Positions 1 through 8,461 of a stretch of 64,000 nucleotides of DNA are shown piece by piece. A program made the position numbers and the translations under genes. Numbering within the stretch: position 1 is the stretch's first letter; every line of letters begins with the position of its first letter. Origin of the DNA: Candidatus Cryptobacteroides avicola (GTDB lineage: Bacteria; Bacteroidota; Bacteroidia; Bacteroidales; UBA932); NCBI GenBank assembly GCA_017695115.1, contig JADILV010000024.1, positions 62,001-126,000 on the forward strand, in the 5' to 3' direction. A model generated the notes under the pieces. The model was not told the origin of the DNA. It made no database searches and saw nothing but the letters and a program-made list of their open reading frames with translations.

Positions 1-611
1 GCCTTGTATCCTGTCCGGCCGAAAGGGAAATCGGCTTCCCTGATGTATCCCTTGCGCATTGCCTCATAGAGCACGCTTTTCAGGGTATTCATATATATGT
101 TCACCGTAGTGAGCGACTTCCCTTCCCCGAGCCAGTGATCCTCGCAGTTCTGAAGCCATTGCTTCGTTATATCCCGGAAACGGAGATCTTCTCCGGCAAA
201 GCGTTCTATGTTCAGAAGAGAGGAGCGGCACCTGTAGTAGGAATTCACCTTGCCCGCACCAAGCAGCCGCTCCATCATCAGCCGCAAGGATGCATTTACC
301 GTCGGGATATCGTCTGTCCCCATGCTGAGCATAAGTTTGCGGTAAGAGAACGTCCCACTGCTGACAATGCCGTCCACCGCTTCCCTCACACGGCTGAAAG
401 CCCTTTCTATCTCGGGAAGTTTCTTCCGGCACCTGTTGCTATCCGTAACCTTCGCCCACTCTTTTTCAGACATGTCCACCCACGTGGGGATATATCTCTG
501 GTGCCTTCGGTACACTACTTCTATCTTGACAGGGAACAGTCCGCTGTTTTTCATTCTACGTCTGTCGAGCACGACAATGACAGACACTCCATCTTTACGA
601 TACTTTAGCAT
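1..611 (-). CDS. Tyrosine-type site-specific integrase, N-terminal part (cut by window edge)
   Basis: Read on the minus strand, this gives an open frame of 203 codons that starts MLKYRKDGVSVIVVLDRR and runs off the left edge. The opening arm-binding domain (residues 1-60, with RRMKNSGLFPVKIEVVYRR) and the SAM-like core-binding domain (about 110-200, with SLTTVNIYMNTLKSVLYEA and a PFG motif) are typical of integrases of Bacteroidetes conjugative and mobilizable elements. The catalytic domain lies outside the window. An ATG at 656 is also in frame, but homologous integrases begin close to the KDG motif, so 611 is preferred. The gene points away from the transport cluster, so the element it serves probably extends left, with its attachment site possibly in the spacer at 612-840. 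Confidence 0.85.
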   Translation of the reverse strand, partial: MLKYRKDGVSVIVVLDRRRMKNSGLFPVKIEVVYRRHQRYIPTWVDMSEKEWAKVTDSNRCRKKLPEIERAFSRVREAVDGIVSSGTFSYRKLMLSMGTDDIPTVNASLRLMMERLLGAGKVNSYYRCRSSLLNIERFAGEDLRFRDITKQWLQNCEDHWLGEGKSLTTVNIYMNTLKSVLYEAMRKGYIREADFPFGRTGYK

Positions 612-638
612 TGCTATTACGATTTGAATAAAGATGGA

Positions 639-650
639 TTTGCATGCAAA
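639..650. promoter_or_regulatory. 12-bp perfect palindrome upstream of the integrase
   Basis: TTTGCATGCAAA is a perfect palindrome 28 bases upstream of the integrase start. It shares its half-site with the inverted repeat at 814-832. It may be an operator or a recombinase-binding site. Only the symmetry is seen; the function is a guess. Confidence 0.35.
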
Positions 651-807
651 ATGCATACGCCGTAAACGCAGCTGTCCCTTTCAAGGACTGGAAACGGGGA
701 GGACCCGAAGACCCGTTCGGCTGGTGCAGGTTTGTGGAATAATGGCAGCCGGATAACCATATACAAAAGAAATCCTGTCGAAATAACCATTTATTGGGAT
801 TGTGGAG

Positions 808-838
808 CCGGGGTGCAAATGTCAAATTTGCATCCCGG
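808..838 (+). promoter_or_regulatory. Hairpin directly upstream of the TonB receptor start
   Basis: A 13-bp stem (808-820 with 826-838, one G-T pair, 5-base loop) ends two bases before the ATG at 841. There is no T-run, so it is not a normal intrinsic terminator. It would bury the translation start region of the receptor mRNA, and its upper stem contains TGCAAAT/ATTTGCA. It could be a translational control element or a protein-binding site on DNA. Confidence 0.45.
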
Positions 839-840
839 TT

Positions 841-3639
841 ATGGTAAAGTATCTATTCATATCACTCGCATTGCTGCTGTCTTTTCCTGCGGTCTCCCAG
901 GAAAAGCTCACGCCCGGAAACGGCAGACCCGGGAAAGGTATACTCACCATAGAAGTGACGGACTCACTTGGCAAGGCTTTGCCTTATGTCTCATTAGGGA
1001 TGAAAGTGGAATCCGGGGACATGTTCACTGCCGGAATGACAGACGGTGACGGAAAAGCTGAATTCAGCCTGATCCCGGGCAGATATACCATAGTGGCAGC
1101 ATACATGGGATACCAGCCGGCTTATCGCACAGCGTCAGTCTGGACAGGGGAAGAAACACGGCTGTCCGTCACTCTCCAGGAAAACCGGGAAACAATTCAG
1201 GAAGTAACAGTAACTGCCACAGAATCAGAAGGAATCACAAGCTCCTCCAACATAGGCAGGCATGCCATGGAGCATCTACAGCCATCAAGTTTCTCGGACA
1301 TTCTCGCACTTCTGCCAGGAGGGCGGTCCACATCTCCGTCTCTGGGAGTGGCGAATACGATACACATACGGGAAATAGGGGTGGAAAGCGATGACTACTC
1401 CACTTCTTCCCTCGGGACTTCATTCGTGATAGACGGTGCCCCTGTCCGCAATGATGCCAACATGCAGCAAATCCCCGGCAGCCCGGCATATGACCCTGCC
1501 ATAAGCAGGAAATATTTCGTAAACAAAGGAGTGGACATGAGAAGCATATCCACAGATGAGATAGAGCATATAGAAATAGTGCGCGGAATCCCCTCTGTAG
1601 AATATGGCGACCTGACCAGCGGACTTGTACGGATAGAAAGGAAACGAGGAGGGAACGATCTCAACGCAAGGTTCAAGGCAGACATGTCCAGCAAGCTGTT
1701 CTATGTGGGCAAAGGAATCGAACATACCGCATCCGGACTGGCGATAAACATAGGTGCAGATTTTCTGGACGCGAAATCCGATCCGAGAGACAAACTCGAG
1801 AACTATAAAAGACTCACCGGATCCGTACGTATCCACAAGACATGGGACAGCAATCCCGGACACAGCATTTCATTGGGTGCAAATCTGGACTATACCGGAT
1901 CTTTCGACAACACTAAAGAAGATCCTGAACTCAACAACGGAAATCCCGACGAATTCAAATCCTCTTACAACAGGGCATCAGCCAGTCTGGACTTCGACCT
2001 CCTGTCGAAAGGAGACGGATTCTTCAGACAGCTGGAGGCGAACCTGTCCGGAGATATCTCCATAGACAGGATCCATCGGAACAGGTATGTATCAAGAGAC
2101 CGGACTTCATCAGCACCCGCATCCATGGATGCAGGAGAACATGACGGGGTCTATATTCCCGGCAGTTACATAGCCGGCATGACCGTGGACGGAAAACCGG
2201 TCTCTGCATATGCAAAAGTAGTGACAAGGTTCCAGGCAGAACCCGGGCACAGCACCCACAGGCTGAATGCAGGAGCGGACTGGAGTTTCGACAAGAACTA
2301 TGGCAGAGGACAGGTGCTTGACATCACCAGACCGCTGTTTTCCGGCAATGCACAAAGGCCGTGGCCATACAATGCCATTCCGGCCCAGCATGATATGGGT
2401 ATTTTCATAGAAGACAACTCAACCTTCAGGTTAGGCAGGAGCTCTCTGGAAATAATGGCAGGACTCCGGGCTATGACCATGCTGAATATCGGCAGGGAAT
2501 ACAATATGCACGGACGTATCTGGCTGGACCCGAGAGTGAATATGAAATTCAGTTTCCCGAACATCGAAATATGGGACATTCCGATACGGTCATCAATAGG
2601 AGGAGGCATCGGACAGCACACCAAGACCCCGACCATGGGGCAACTCTACCCCTCCCCGGTATATTTCGACCTCACCCAGCTGAACTATTACAACAATGAT
2701 CACCCTGAACTCCGCAGAGTCAACTACATGACTTACATAGTCAATCCTGCAAACTTCAGCCTGTCTCCGGCACGGAACTTAAAATGGGAGATCAGAGGAG
2801 ACCTGTCTGTCGGCGGGAACAGGCTGTCAATCACATATTTTCAGGAAAACATGAAATCGGGATTCCGAAACTCTGACAGATATGACGGCTTTGAAAGAAA
2901 GGTATATGATATCACAGGAGTTGACGGAAACTCGCTTCAGGAGCCTCCACAACTTGAAGACCTGCCTTTCACTCGAGACACGCTCATGTACGGATGGTCT
3001 GTCACCACCAACAGCAGCAGGACATTCAAGAAAGGAGTCGAACTGTCATTCTCTTCCAAAAGGATAGAAGCCATCCGCACACGTCTGACAGTAACAGGCG
3101 CCTGGTTCTGGACCGAATACAGCAACAGCGAGCCGGTCTACTACTATTCAGGAACCATCATAAACGGGAAACGGGTAATGTACACAGGGATATATCTCAA
3201 TGACTCCAACTATCTGAGGGAAATTTACAATACCAATTTCACCTTCGACACAGACATTCCACGACTGGGACTCGGTTTTTCCGTCACCTTGCAATGCGTA
3301 TGGTACAACAGACAGAGGAACACCCCGCGAAGCAGGATTCCGGATGCATATTGCGGCACTGACGGGGTCATTCACCCGTATACCGAAGAATCCGCACAGG
3401 ACCCTTACCTGAAAACACTGATAAACAACTACAATGAAGATGCGTTCCGCTGGACTTCAGAGCCGTTCTATATGACCTCCAATATAAAGGTCACCAAAAA
3501 GCTCTTCAAAGACAAGATAACCGTGGCCATGTTCATAAACCAGCTGATAAACTACATGCCCGACTATGATTCCTATGGAGTCACAGTACGAAGAAGTGCA
3601 ACTCCGTATTTCGGCATGGAACTGAATTTCAAACTTTAA
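841..3639 (+). CDS. TonB-dependent outer membrane receptor
   Basis: This 932-residue protein has a signal peptide (MVKYLFISLALLLSFPAVSQ), a carboxypeptidase-regulatory-like domain at about 35-115 (GYQPAYRTASV, VTLQE), a plug domain at about 120-270 (ILALLPGG, FVIDGAP, IEIVRGIPSVEYGDLTSG) and a long beta-barrel ending in an aromatic/hydrophobic strand (GMELNFKL). It should take up a ligand across the outer membrane using energy from ExbB-ExbD-TonB. The ATG at 841 is chosen over upstream GTG codons because it is followed at once by the signal peptide. No SusD partner follows; the next genes are a small lipoprotein and DUF6850/DUF4876 proteins, so this is not a classic polysaccharide locus. Ligand unknown. 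Confidence 0.9.
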   Translation: MVKYLFISLALLLSFPAVSQEKLTPGNGRPGKGILTIEVTDSLGKALPYVSLGMKVESGDMFTAGMTDGDGKAEFSLIPGRYTIVAAYMGYQPAYRTASVWTGEETRLSVTLQENRETIQEVTVTATESEGITSSSNIGRHAMEHLQPSSFSDILALLPGGRSTSPSLGVANTIHIREIGVESDDYSTSSLGTSFVIDGAPVRNDANMQQIPGSPAYDPAISRKYFVNKGVDMRSISTDEIEHIEIVRGIPSVEYGDLTSGLVRIERKRGGNDLNARFKADMSSKLFYVGKGIEHTASGLAINIGADFLDAKSDPRDKLENYKRLTGSVRIHKTWDSNPGHSISLGANLDYTGSFDNTKEDPELNNGNPDEFKSSYNRASASLDFDLLSKGDGFFRQLEANLSGDISIDRIHRNRYVSRDRTSSAPASMDAGEHDGVYIPGSYIAGMTVDGKPVSAYAKVVTRFQAEPGHSTHRLNAGADWSFDKNYGRGQVLDITRPLFSGNAQRPWPYNAIPAQHDMGIFIEDNSTFRLGRSSLEIMAGLRAMTMLNIGREYNMHGRIWLDPRVNMKFSFPNIEIWDIPIRSSIGGGIGQHTKTPTMGQLYPSPVYFDLTQLNYYNNDHPELRRVNYMTYIVNPANFSLSPARNLKWEIRGDLSVGGNRLSITYFQENMKSGFRNSDRYDGFERKVYDITGVDGNSLQEPPQLEDLPFTRDTLMYGWSVTTNSSRTFKKGVELSFSSKRIEAIRTRLTVTGAWFWTEYSNSEPVYYYSGTIINGKRVMYTGIYLNDSNYLREIYNTNFTFDTDIPRLGLGFSVTLQCVWYNRQRNTPRSRIPDAYCGTDGVIHPYTEESAQDPYLKTLINNYNEDAFRWTSEPFYMTSNIKVTKKLFKDKITVAMFINQLINYMPDYDSYGVTVRRSATPYFGMELNFKL

Positions 3640-3653
3640 CAGATGACAGACAC

Positions 3654-4034
3654 ATGAAAGGATTGGACATAATACTGATTTTGCTCACAGCCATGACCGG
3701 CATATCTTGCACACGCGAGGCAGATGACCTTTACACATACGTTATAATCACCGTTGCCCCACCTGAAGGGGTCGGCATGGACAGGTTCCAGGCCACAATG
3801 ATCTTCCAGGACATAAATTCTCTGAGGGAAACTTCCACGTCAGATTTTATTGACGGCAGGCTTGAGATTCAGCTGCTCAAAGGAGTATACAGGCTGAGCA
3901 TCGCAGAAGGAGGAGGAATAAAATATACAGAGGGAAACGGACACGCAGGATTCAGGGAAGTCACGATAAGCAACACTCCGGTAGAACTGCTGGACAATAC
4001 GGAAGTACTGACAGTTGAACTGATTCTTAAATGA
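3654..4034 (+). CDS. Small lipoprotein of the DUF4876/DUF6850 transport cluster
   Basis: This 126-residue protein has a lipoprotein signal (MKGLDIILILLTAMTGISC, with Cys19 as the probable lipidated residue). The rest is predicted beta-rich (YVIITVAPP, IQLLKGVYRLSIAEGGG, LTVELILK), like a single Ig-like or carbohydrate-binding-like sandwich. It starts 14 bases after the receptor gene and its stop overlaps the next start as ATGA, so it is translationally coupled to the DUF6850 gene. A surface or periplasmic partner of the receptor is the natural guess. I do not recognise a named family. Confidence 0.75.
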   Translation: MKGLDIILILLTAMTGISCTREADDLYTYVIITVAPPEGVGMDRFQATMIFQDINSLRETSTSDFIDGRLEIQLLKGVYRLSIAEGGGIKYTEGNGHAGFREVTISNTPVELLDNTEVLTVELILK

Positions 4035-5569
4035 CAAACAAACTATACATACTCGCAACGCTTTCACTCATGGTCATATCACCTTCCAGAGGCTATGGAC
4101 AAATGAAAGACAGTTCCTCGCTGTTCTTGCCGCTTATGGAGCATCTGTCGCCTATGTCCAGGCATTCAGACATGTCAAGAAAGAATCCTGCCATTCACGC
4201 AGAAGCCTGCTCCACTGATTTTTCTACAGCCGAGGCAGGATACAGCATGAGAAGGGAGGACATGCCCGCAACAGTACAGAAAGGATCAGGCCATGACTAC
4301 GGTAAATTCATGGCCAGGTCATTCAGAAGACTTTCAGGCAAGAACTCTGTATGGGGACACGCAGGCTACCGCAGGGGGACAATATATGACGTGCGGTGGA
4401 ATTCAACATCTGACTATGACATCATATATCCATACGTAACAGCTGACTCACTGGGAGGAAACCTCACAAGTGAAGAATATACTGCAGGAGGCGGATACGG
4501 ACACCGCACAGGAAGATGGATCTGGGGAATCGAAGGTAACCTCAGGGCCTCACACGAGTACAGGACTGTCAACCCAAGACCGAGAAACATAGTTACCGAT
4601 ATAGACGCCAGTGCAGGAGCGGCATTCACAGCCGGAAAAGTCCGTATAGGGCTACATATTCGCACGGAAATATACAGACAGAGATCAGATGTCGATTTCT
4701 ATGGAGACAAAGGAATAATAGGCGAATATTTCATGTCCGGACTCGGAGCCCACTACGCCAGATTCAAAGGGAACGACAACGGTACAATGTTCAAAGGGCA
4801 TTCTTGGTCAGCAGGCATCTCCGTTATTCCTGACAGCCATAAAGACGGGTTTTATTTCTCAGCCCTGTACAACAGACAGATTACAGAAAAGACATTGACA
4901 GACAAGAACAAGCTGCCGCTGCAGAAGGCAATTCCCAATACCGTATCGGCCATGTTTGCCTGGACAGGGGGTAAAGGCAGCCGGTATCTGTGGGGGATTT
5001 CTGCATCTTCGTCATACAGATACACCGGAGGATACGAAAGCATCGTGGCAGAGAACATATCCAATGAATACAGATCGCTCGGAGAACTGGAGATGTTCCA
5101 GTCAGACAAGCTTTCAGCCCGCGTTGACGGCACATGGGGACAGGATACAGACAAAGCCAGCTGGTACCTCACTCCCGGGATCAGATATATGAGCAGCCGG
5201 GAAATATACAGGTATCCACGCCAGTGTAAAGAATGGGCATACCTGACAGCAGGAACAGGATTCCTTTACAGGAGATACATAAGGCGCACAGCTCTGGAAA
5301 TAGAAGCAGGAACGTTCTGGAGACAGTGCGTTTCCGAAACAATGGATATCCCTACCGCCACACTTGAGCCGTCAATGGCAGGAATGCTTCGCAGCAACCA
5401 CCTAATGGCGTCATCAGACTATGTTCAGGGCAGGATAAAATTAAGGGCTGACTTCATGACAGGAAAAAATCTGGACATCTATGTATCAGCCGGGTATATC
5501 CTGTCTGTCACCGTCCCCGGATGCGTGAAGATGCAGACGGCGGAAGCGGCCCTGGGCATAGCGTTCTGA
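4031..5569 (+). CDS. DUF6850-type outer membrane beta-barrel protein
   Basis: This is a 512-residue protein with a signal peptide (cleavage near GYG-QMKD). Alternating aromatic strands (RWIWGIEGNLRASHEYR, LDIYVSAGYILSVTV) and a C-terminal strand ending in ALGIAF are barrel-like. Its length, order and neighbours match the DUF6850 proteins that accompany DUF4876 lipoproteins in Bacteroidales. It overlaps the preceding lipoprotein gene by four bases. The family has no established reaction; a second outer membrane pore or scaffold acting with the TonB receptor is inferred only from context. Confidence 0.7.
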   Translation: MTNKLYILATLSLMVISPSRGYGQMKDSSSLFLPLMEHLSPMSRHSDMSRKNPAIHAEACSTDFSTAEAGYSMRREDMPATVQKGSGHDYGKFMARSFRRLSGKNSVWGHAGYRRGTIYDVRWNSTSDYDIIYPYVTADSLGGNLTSEEYTAGGGYGHRTGRWIWGIEGNLRASHEYRTVNPRPRNIVTDIDASAGAAFTAGKVRIGLHIRTEIYRQRSDVDFYGDKGIIGEYFMSGLGAHYARFKGNDNGTMFKGHSWSAGISVIPDSHKDGFYFSALYNRQITEKTLTDKNKLPLQKAIPNTVSAMFAWTGGKGSRYLWGISASSSYRYTGGYESIVAENISNEYRSLGELEMFQSDKLSARVDGTWGQDTDKASWYLTPGIRYMSSREIYRYPRQCKEWAYLTAGTGFLYRRYIRRTALEIEAGTFWRQCVSETMDIPTATLEPSMAGMLRSNHLMASSDYVQGRIKLRADFMTGKNLDIYVSAGYILSVTVPGCVKMQTAEAALGIAF

Positions 5570-5603
5570 ATGTAGCAACTACAAATTCTTAAAAATAAAA
5601 AAA

Positions 5604-6833
5604 ATGAAAACCTATCTACCACTTATCTCTGCAGCCATGCTGCTTTCAGCATTGGCCTGCACAAAGGAGCCGGAAAGCGGAAAATCCGAAACCGTGTTCA
5701 CCGTTACCGTCAACATGCCTATCAGTGTTGACAATCCTCAGCTCACAGCCTTATCGGTAACATTCTCAAACACAGTCACAGGCTCTGAAGATACCGCTAC
5801 AGACTTTGCCGCAGCCGGAGAAGGATCATACACTGTATCTGCGACTCTGGAAGACGGAACATACAATGTGGACCTCAGCGGAGAAATCACCTATGAACTG
5901 GAAGGCATGTCCCGGACAGCGATAGTAAATGCATCACGAAGCAACATCACCGTATCAGAAGCCTCCGCCGGCATCACGATAGAGACAACCGTCTCCACAC
6001 TCAAGTCAGACAATTTCGTGATCGAAGAGATATTCTTCACCGGCACCCTCAAGCCTGACGGAGCCCAATACTACGGAGACCAGTATTTCAAAATCACGAA
6101 CAATTCAGACAAGACACTCTATGCCGACGGACTTATCATCATGCAGTCGGCTTTCATGACCGTGGACAAATACGACTATACTCCTGACATAATGTCAACA
6201 CATTTCTCCATAAACAGCGGGATAGTTCTTCCTGGCTCCGGATCCGAATATCCTGTAGAGCCAGGGGAATCAATCATCTTCGCAGATACGGCCATAGACC
6301 ATACAGAATACAACTCCAATTCAATGGATCTGTCCGCCGCCACTTTCGAGTATTACAATGATCTGGATGACGAAGATGTGGACAACCCTGAAGTCCCTAA
6401 TGTAACGACACTGTTCGCAGACGATTACTGGACAATACACAACAGAGGATTCTATGCCTACGCTATCGGAAGGCTCGGTGAAGGCATATCCGCAGAACAG
6501 TTCGCTACAGACTACATGTATACTGCAGAATATGAAATGGTGGTTCCGGACTTCGGGACATTCCCTATGAGCGATGATGTCTGGAAGTTCCCGAATGAAT
6601 GGGTAATAGACGTGGTGAACCTGTCCATCGAAGAGACATTCGCCTGGACAGTCACCTCTCCGGTCCTGGATTCAGGATGGACATACTGCGGAAAAATAGA
6701 CGGAGATGAAACCCGGTACGGCAAGAGTGTAAGAAGAATTGAAGCGGGAGAAATGGACGGACGTATAGTCTACAAGGACACCAACAATTCCACTGTAGAT
6801 TTCACACCTGAAGCCATACCGTCACTCATGTAA
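5604..6833 (+). CDS. DUF4876 lipoprotein
   Basis: This 409-residue protein starts MKTYLPLISAAMLLSALAC and has a lipobox at Cys19. An N-terminal Ig-like sandwich (about 30-130, VFTVTVNMPISV, GTYNVDLSGEI) is followed by the body typical of DUF4876: VIEEIFFTGT, GDQYFKITNNSDKTLYADGL, resembling a lamin-tail-like domain, and later FADDYWTIHNRGFYAYAIG. It is probably anchored in the outer membrane and may bind the ligand, but no substrate is known to me. The A-rich stretch just before the ATG (5590-5603) is usual for translation starts in this phylum. Confidence 0.75.
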   Translation: MKTYLPLISAAMLLSALACTKEPESGKSETVFTVTVNMPISVDNPQLTALSVTFSNTVTGSEDTATDFAAAGEGSYTVSATLEDGTYNVDLSGEITYELEGMSRTAIVNASRSNITVSEASAGITIETTVSTLKSDNFVIEEIFFTGTLKPDGAQYYGDQYFKITNNSDKTLYADGLIIMQSAFMTVDKYDYTPDIMSTHFSINSGIVLPGSGSEYPVEPGESIIFADTAIDHTEYNSNSMDLSAATFEYYNDLDDEDVDNPEVPNVTTLFADDYWTIHNRGFYAYAIGRLGEGISAEQFATDYMYTAEYEMVVPDFGTFPMSDDVWKFPNEWVIDVVNLSIEETFAWTVTSPVLDSGWTYCGKIDGDETRYGKSVRRIEAGEMDGRIVYKDTNNSTVDFTPEAIPSLM

Positions 6834-6852
6834 GACACATATCCGGAAATTT

Positions 6853-7755
6853 ATGACAGAAAATGTTATCGAATGCCGTTCCCTGACACATTATTACGGG
6901 GAACGGCTGATATATGAAAACCTGAGTTTCGATGTCCCGAAAGGACGAATACTGGGACTCCTTGGTAAAAACGGTACCGGGAAAACGACCACTATCAATA
7001 TCCTGAGCGGATATCTCCAGCCGAAATCGGGACAATGCCTGGTATTCGGAGAAGATATGCGCAGCATCTCCCCGCAGACAAGAGCCAGGATAGCCCTCCT
7101 GATAGAAGGCCATGTCCAGTATGCGTTCATGACAATCGGCCAGATAGAGAAATTCTACTCTGCATTTTTTCCGAAATGGGACCGGGACGCCTATTACGGT
7201 CTGATGGAAAAACTCAAAGTAGCTCCCGGCCAGAAGATTTCAAGAATGTCCTGCGGGCAGAGGTCCCAGGTCGCTCTGGGACTGATTCTGGCACAGAATG
7301 CAGACCTGCTGGTGCTGGACGACTTTTCCATGGGACTTGACCCGGGCTACAGACGGCTTTTCGTGGAATACCTGAGAGACTATGCAAAAGCAGAGTCGAA
7401 GACCATCTTCCTCACCTCTCATATCATACAGGACATGGAAAAACTCGTGGACGACTGCATCATCATGGATTATGGGAAAATCCTGATACAGATGCCTGTA
7501 GACAAACTACTGGACTCTTTCATGAAATACACTTTCAAATGTCCTTCCGGTGACATATCAGCCCTTGATGCGGCAGATACGGATAAAGAAGTTCATCATC
7601 CTTCCATTACCAGAGGACAGGCAGAGATGTATTCGTTCCTTCCGGAAGAAAGGGTCCTGGCAATGCTTGACAAGGCCGGAATCGCATATAATGGATTCGA
7701 GAAGACCCGCATGAACCTGGAGGATGCATTTATCGGATTGACAGGAAAATATTGA
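6853..7755 (+). CDS. ABC transporter ATP-binding protein (ABC-2/NatA-like)
   Basis: This 300-residue cytoplasmic ATPase has Walker A at 38-45 (GKNGTGKT), a degenerate signature at about 132-137 (MSCGQR instead of LSGGQ), Walker B at 151-157 (DLLVLDD) and an H-loop (FLTSHIIQDMEKL). The catalytic Glu after Walker B is Asp157 here. The C-terminal 80 residues form the extra domain common in the NatA/CcmA/drug-efflux class. The gene sits 19 bases after the DUF4876 gene and just before an ABC-2-type permease, so the two should form one transporter. Transport direction cannot be told from sequence, though this class more often exports or does mechanical work. Confidence 0.9.
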   Translation: MTENVIECRSLTHYYGERLIYENLSFDVPKGRILGLLGKNGTGKTTTINILSGYLQPKSGQCLVFGEDMRSISPQTRARIALLIEGHVQYAFMTIGQIEKFYSAFFPKWDRDAYYGLMEKLKVAPGQKISRMSCGQRSQVALGLILAQNADLLVLDDFSMGLDPGYRRLFVEYLRDYAKAESKTIFLTSHIIQDMEKLVDDCIIMDYGKILIQMPVDKLLDSFMKYTFKCPSGDISALDAADTDKEVHHPSITRGQAEMYSFLPEERVLAMLDKAGIAYNGFEKTRMNLEDAFIGLTGKY

Positions 7756-7760
7756 TTGGT

Positions 7761-8432
7761 ATGATTAAAGCTATTTTTTATAAAGAATGGATCAAGATCC
7801 GCAGATTCTATCCTGTCTGCGCTGTCATTGTACTTGGCTTTACACTTTTTTCCGTATTCAGAGTAGACAGGGTAGCCGATTTCCGTGGAGTAGAGCATAT
7901 ATGGGAAGTATTGCTGGAAAAGGACTCGGTCCTGATCGAAATGCTCCAGTATCTCCCGCTGCTGTGCGGGATACTGCTGGCGATCGTGCAGTTCGTCCCT
8001 GAAATGATACAGAAAAGGCTAAAGCTCACGCTTCATCTCCCTTTCCCGCAGAACAGGATGATACTGCTGATGCTCTTGGCAGGTGCCGTTGCATTGCTGC
8101 TGTTGTTCAGCATCCAGATAATCATTATATACTCATACTTCAGACACATCCTTGTGAGTGAACTCACATCACGCATCCTTCTTACCTCCGCTCCGTGGTT
8201 CATAGCCGGAATGACGGCCTATTTCTGTACGGCATGGATATGTCTGGAGCCTACATGGAAATGGAGAATCGCCGAGGTTCTGACAGCAACCGGACTTTGC
8301 CGGATTTATTTCCTTTCACAGTTGCCTCAAGCATATGACGGCATGCTTATATGGCTATTGACAATCACTGCATTCACTCTTATGACACCTCTTCTTTCCA
8401 TATGGAGATTCAGACAGGGATGCCAGGACTGA
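7761..8432 (+). CDS. ABC-2-type membrane permease
   Basis: This 223-residue integral membrane protein has about six hydrophobic helices. It opens with MIKAIFYKEWIKIRRFYP, the amphipathic lead helix common to ABC-2 permeases, and carries a cytoplasmic patch before helix 3 (EMIQKRLKLTLHLPFPQNRM). ATG 7761 is preferred over a TTG at 7752 because it gives the usual M-I-K-x-x-x-x-K-E-W start. It is five bases from the ATPase gene, its obvious partner. Confidence 0.85.
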   Translation: MIKAIFYKEWIKIRRFYPVCAVIVLGFTLFSVFRVDRVADFRGVEHIWEVLLEKDSVLIEMLQYLPLLCGILLAIVQFVPEMIQKRLKLTLHLPFPQNRMILLMLLAGAVALLLLFSIQIIIIYSYFRHILVSELTSRILLTSAPWFIAGMTAYFCTAWICLEPTWKWRIAEVLTATGLCRIYFLSQLPQAYDGMLIWLLTITAFTLMTPLLSIWRFRQGCQD

Positions 8433-8461
8433 CCGGACAACAGTTAAAATAATCTCATATC

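Noticed and set aside
135..608. A 157-codon frame on the plus strand opposite the integrase
   Set aside because: It has no recognisable domain, and the minus strand of the same region clearly encodes the integrase.
612..840. A tRNA gene as integrase target in the spacer
   Set aside because: No cloverleaf-compatible arms or T-loop TTCGA pattern could be found there.
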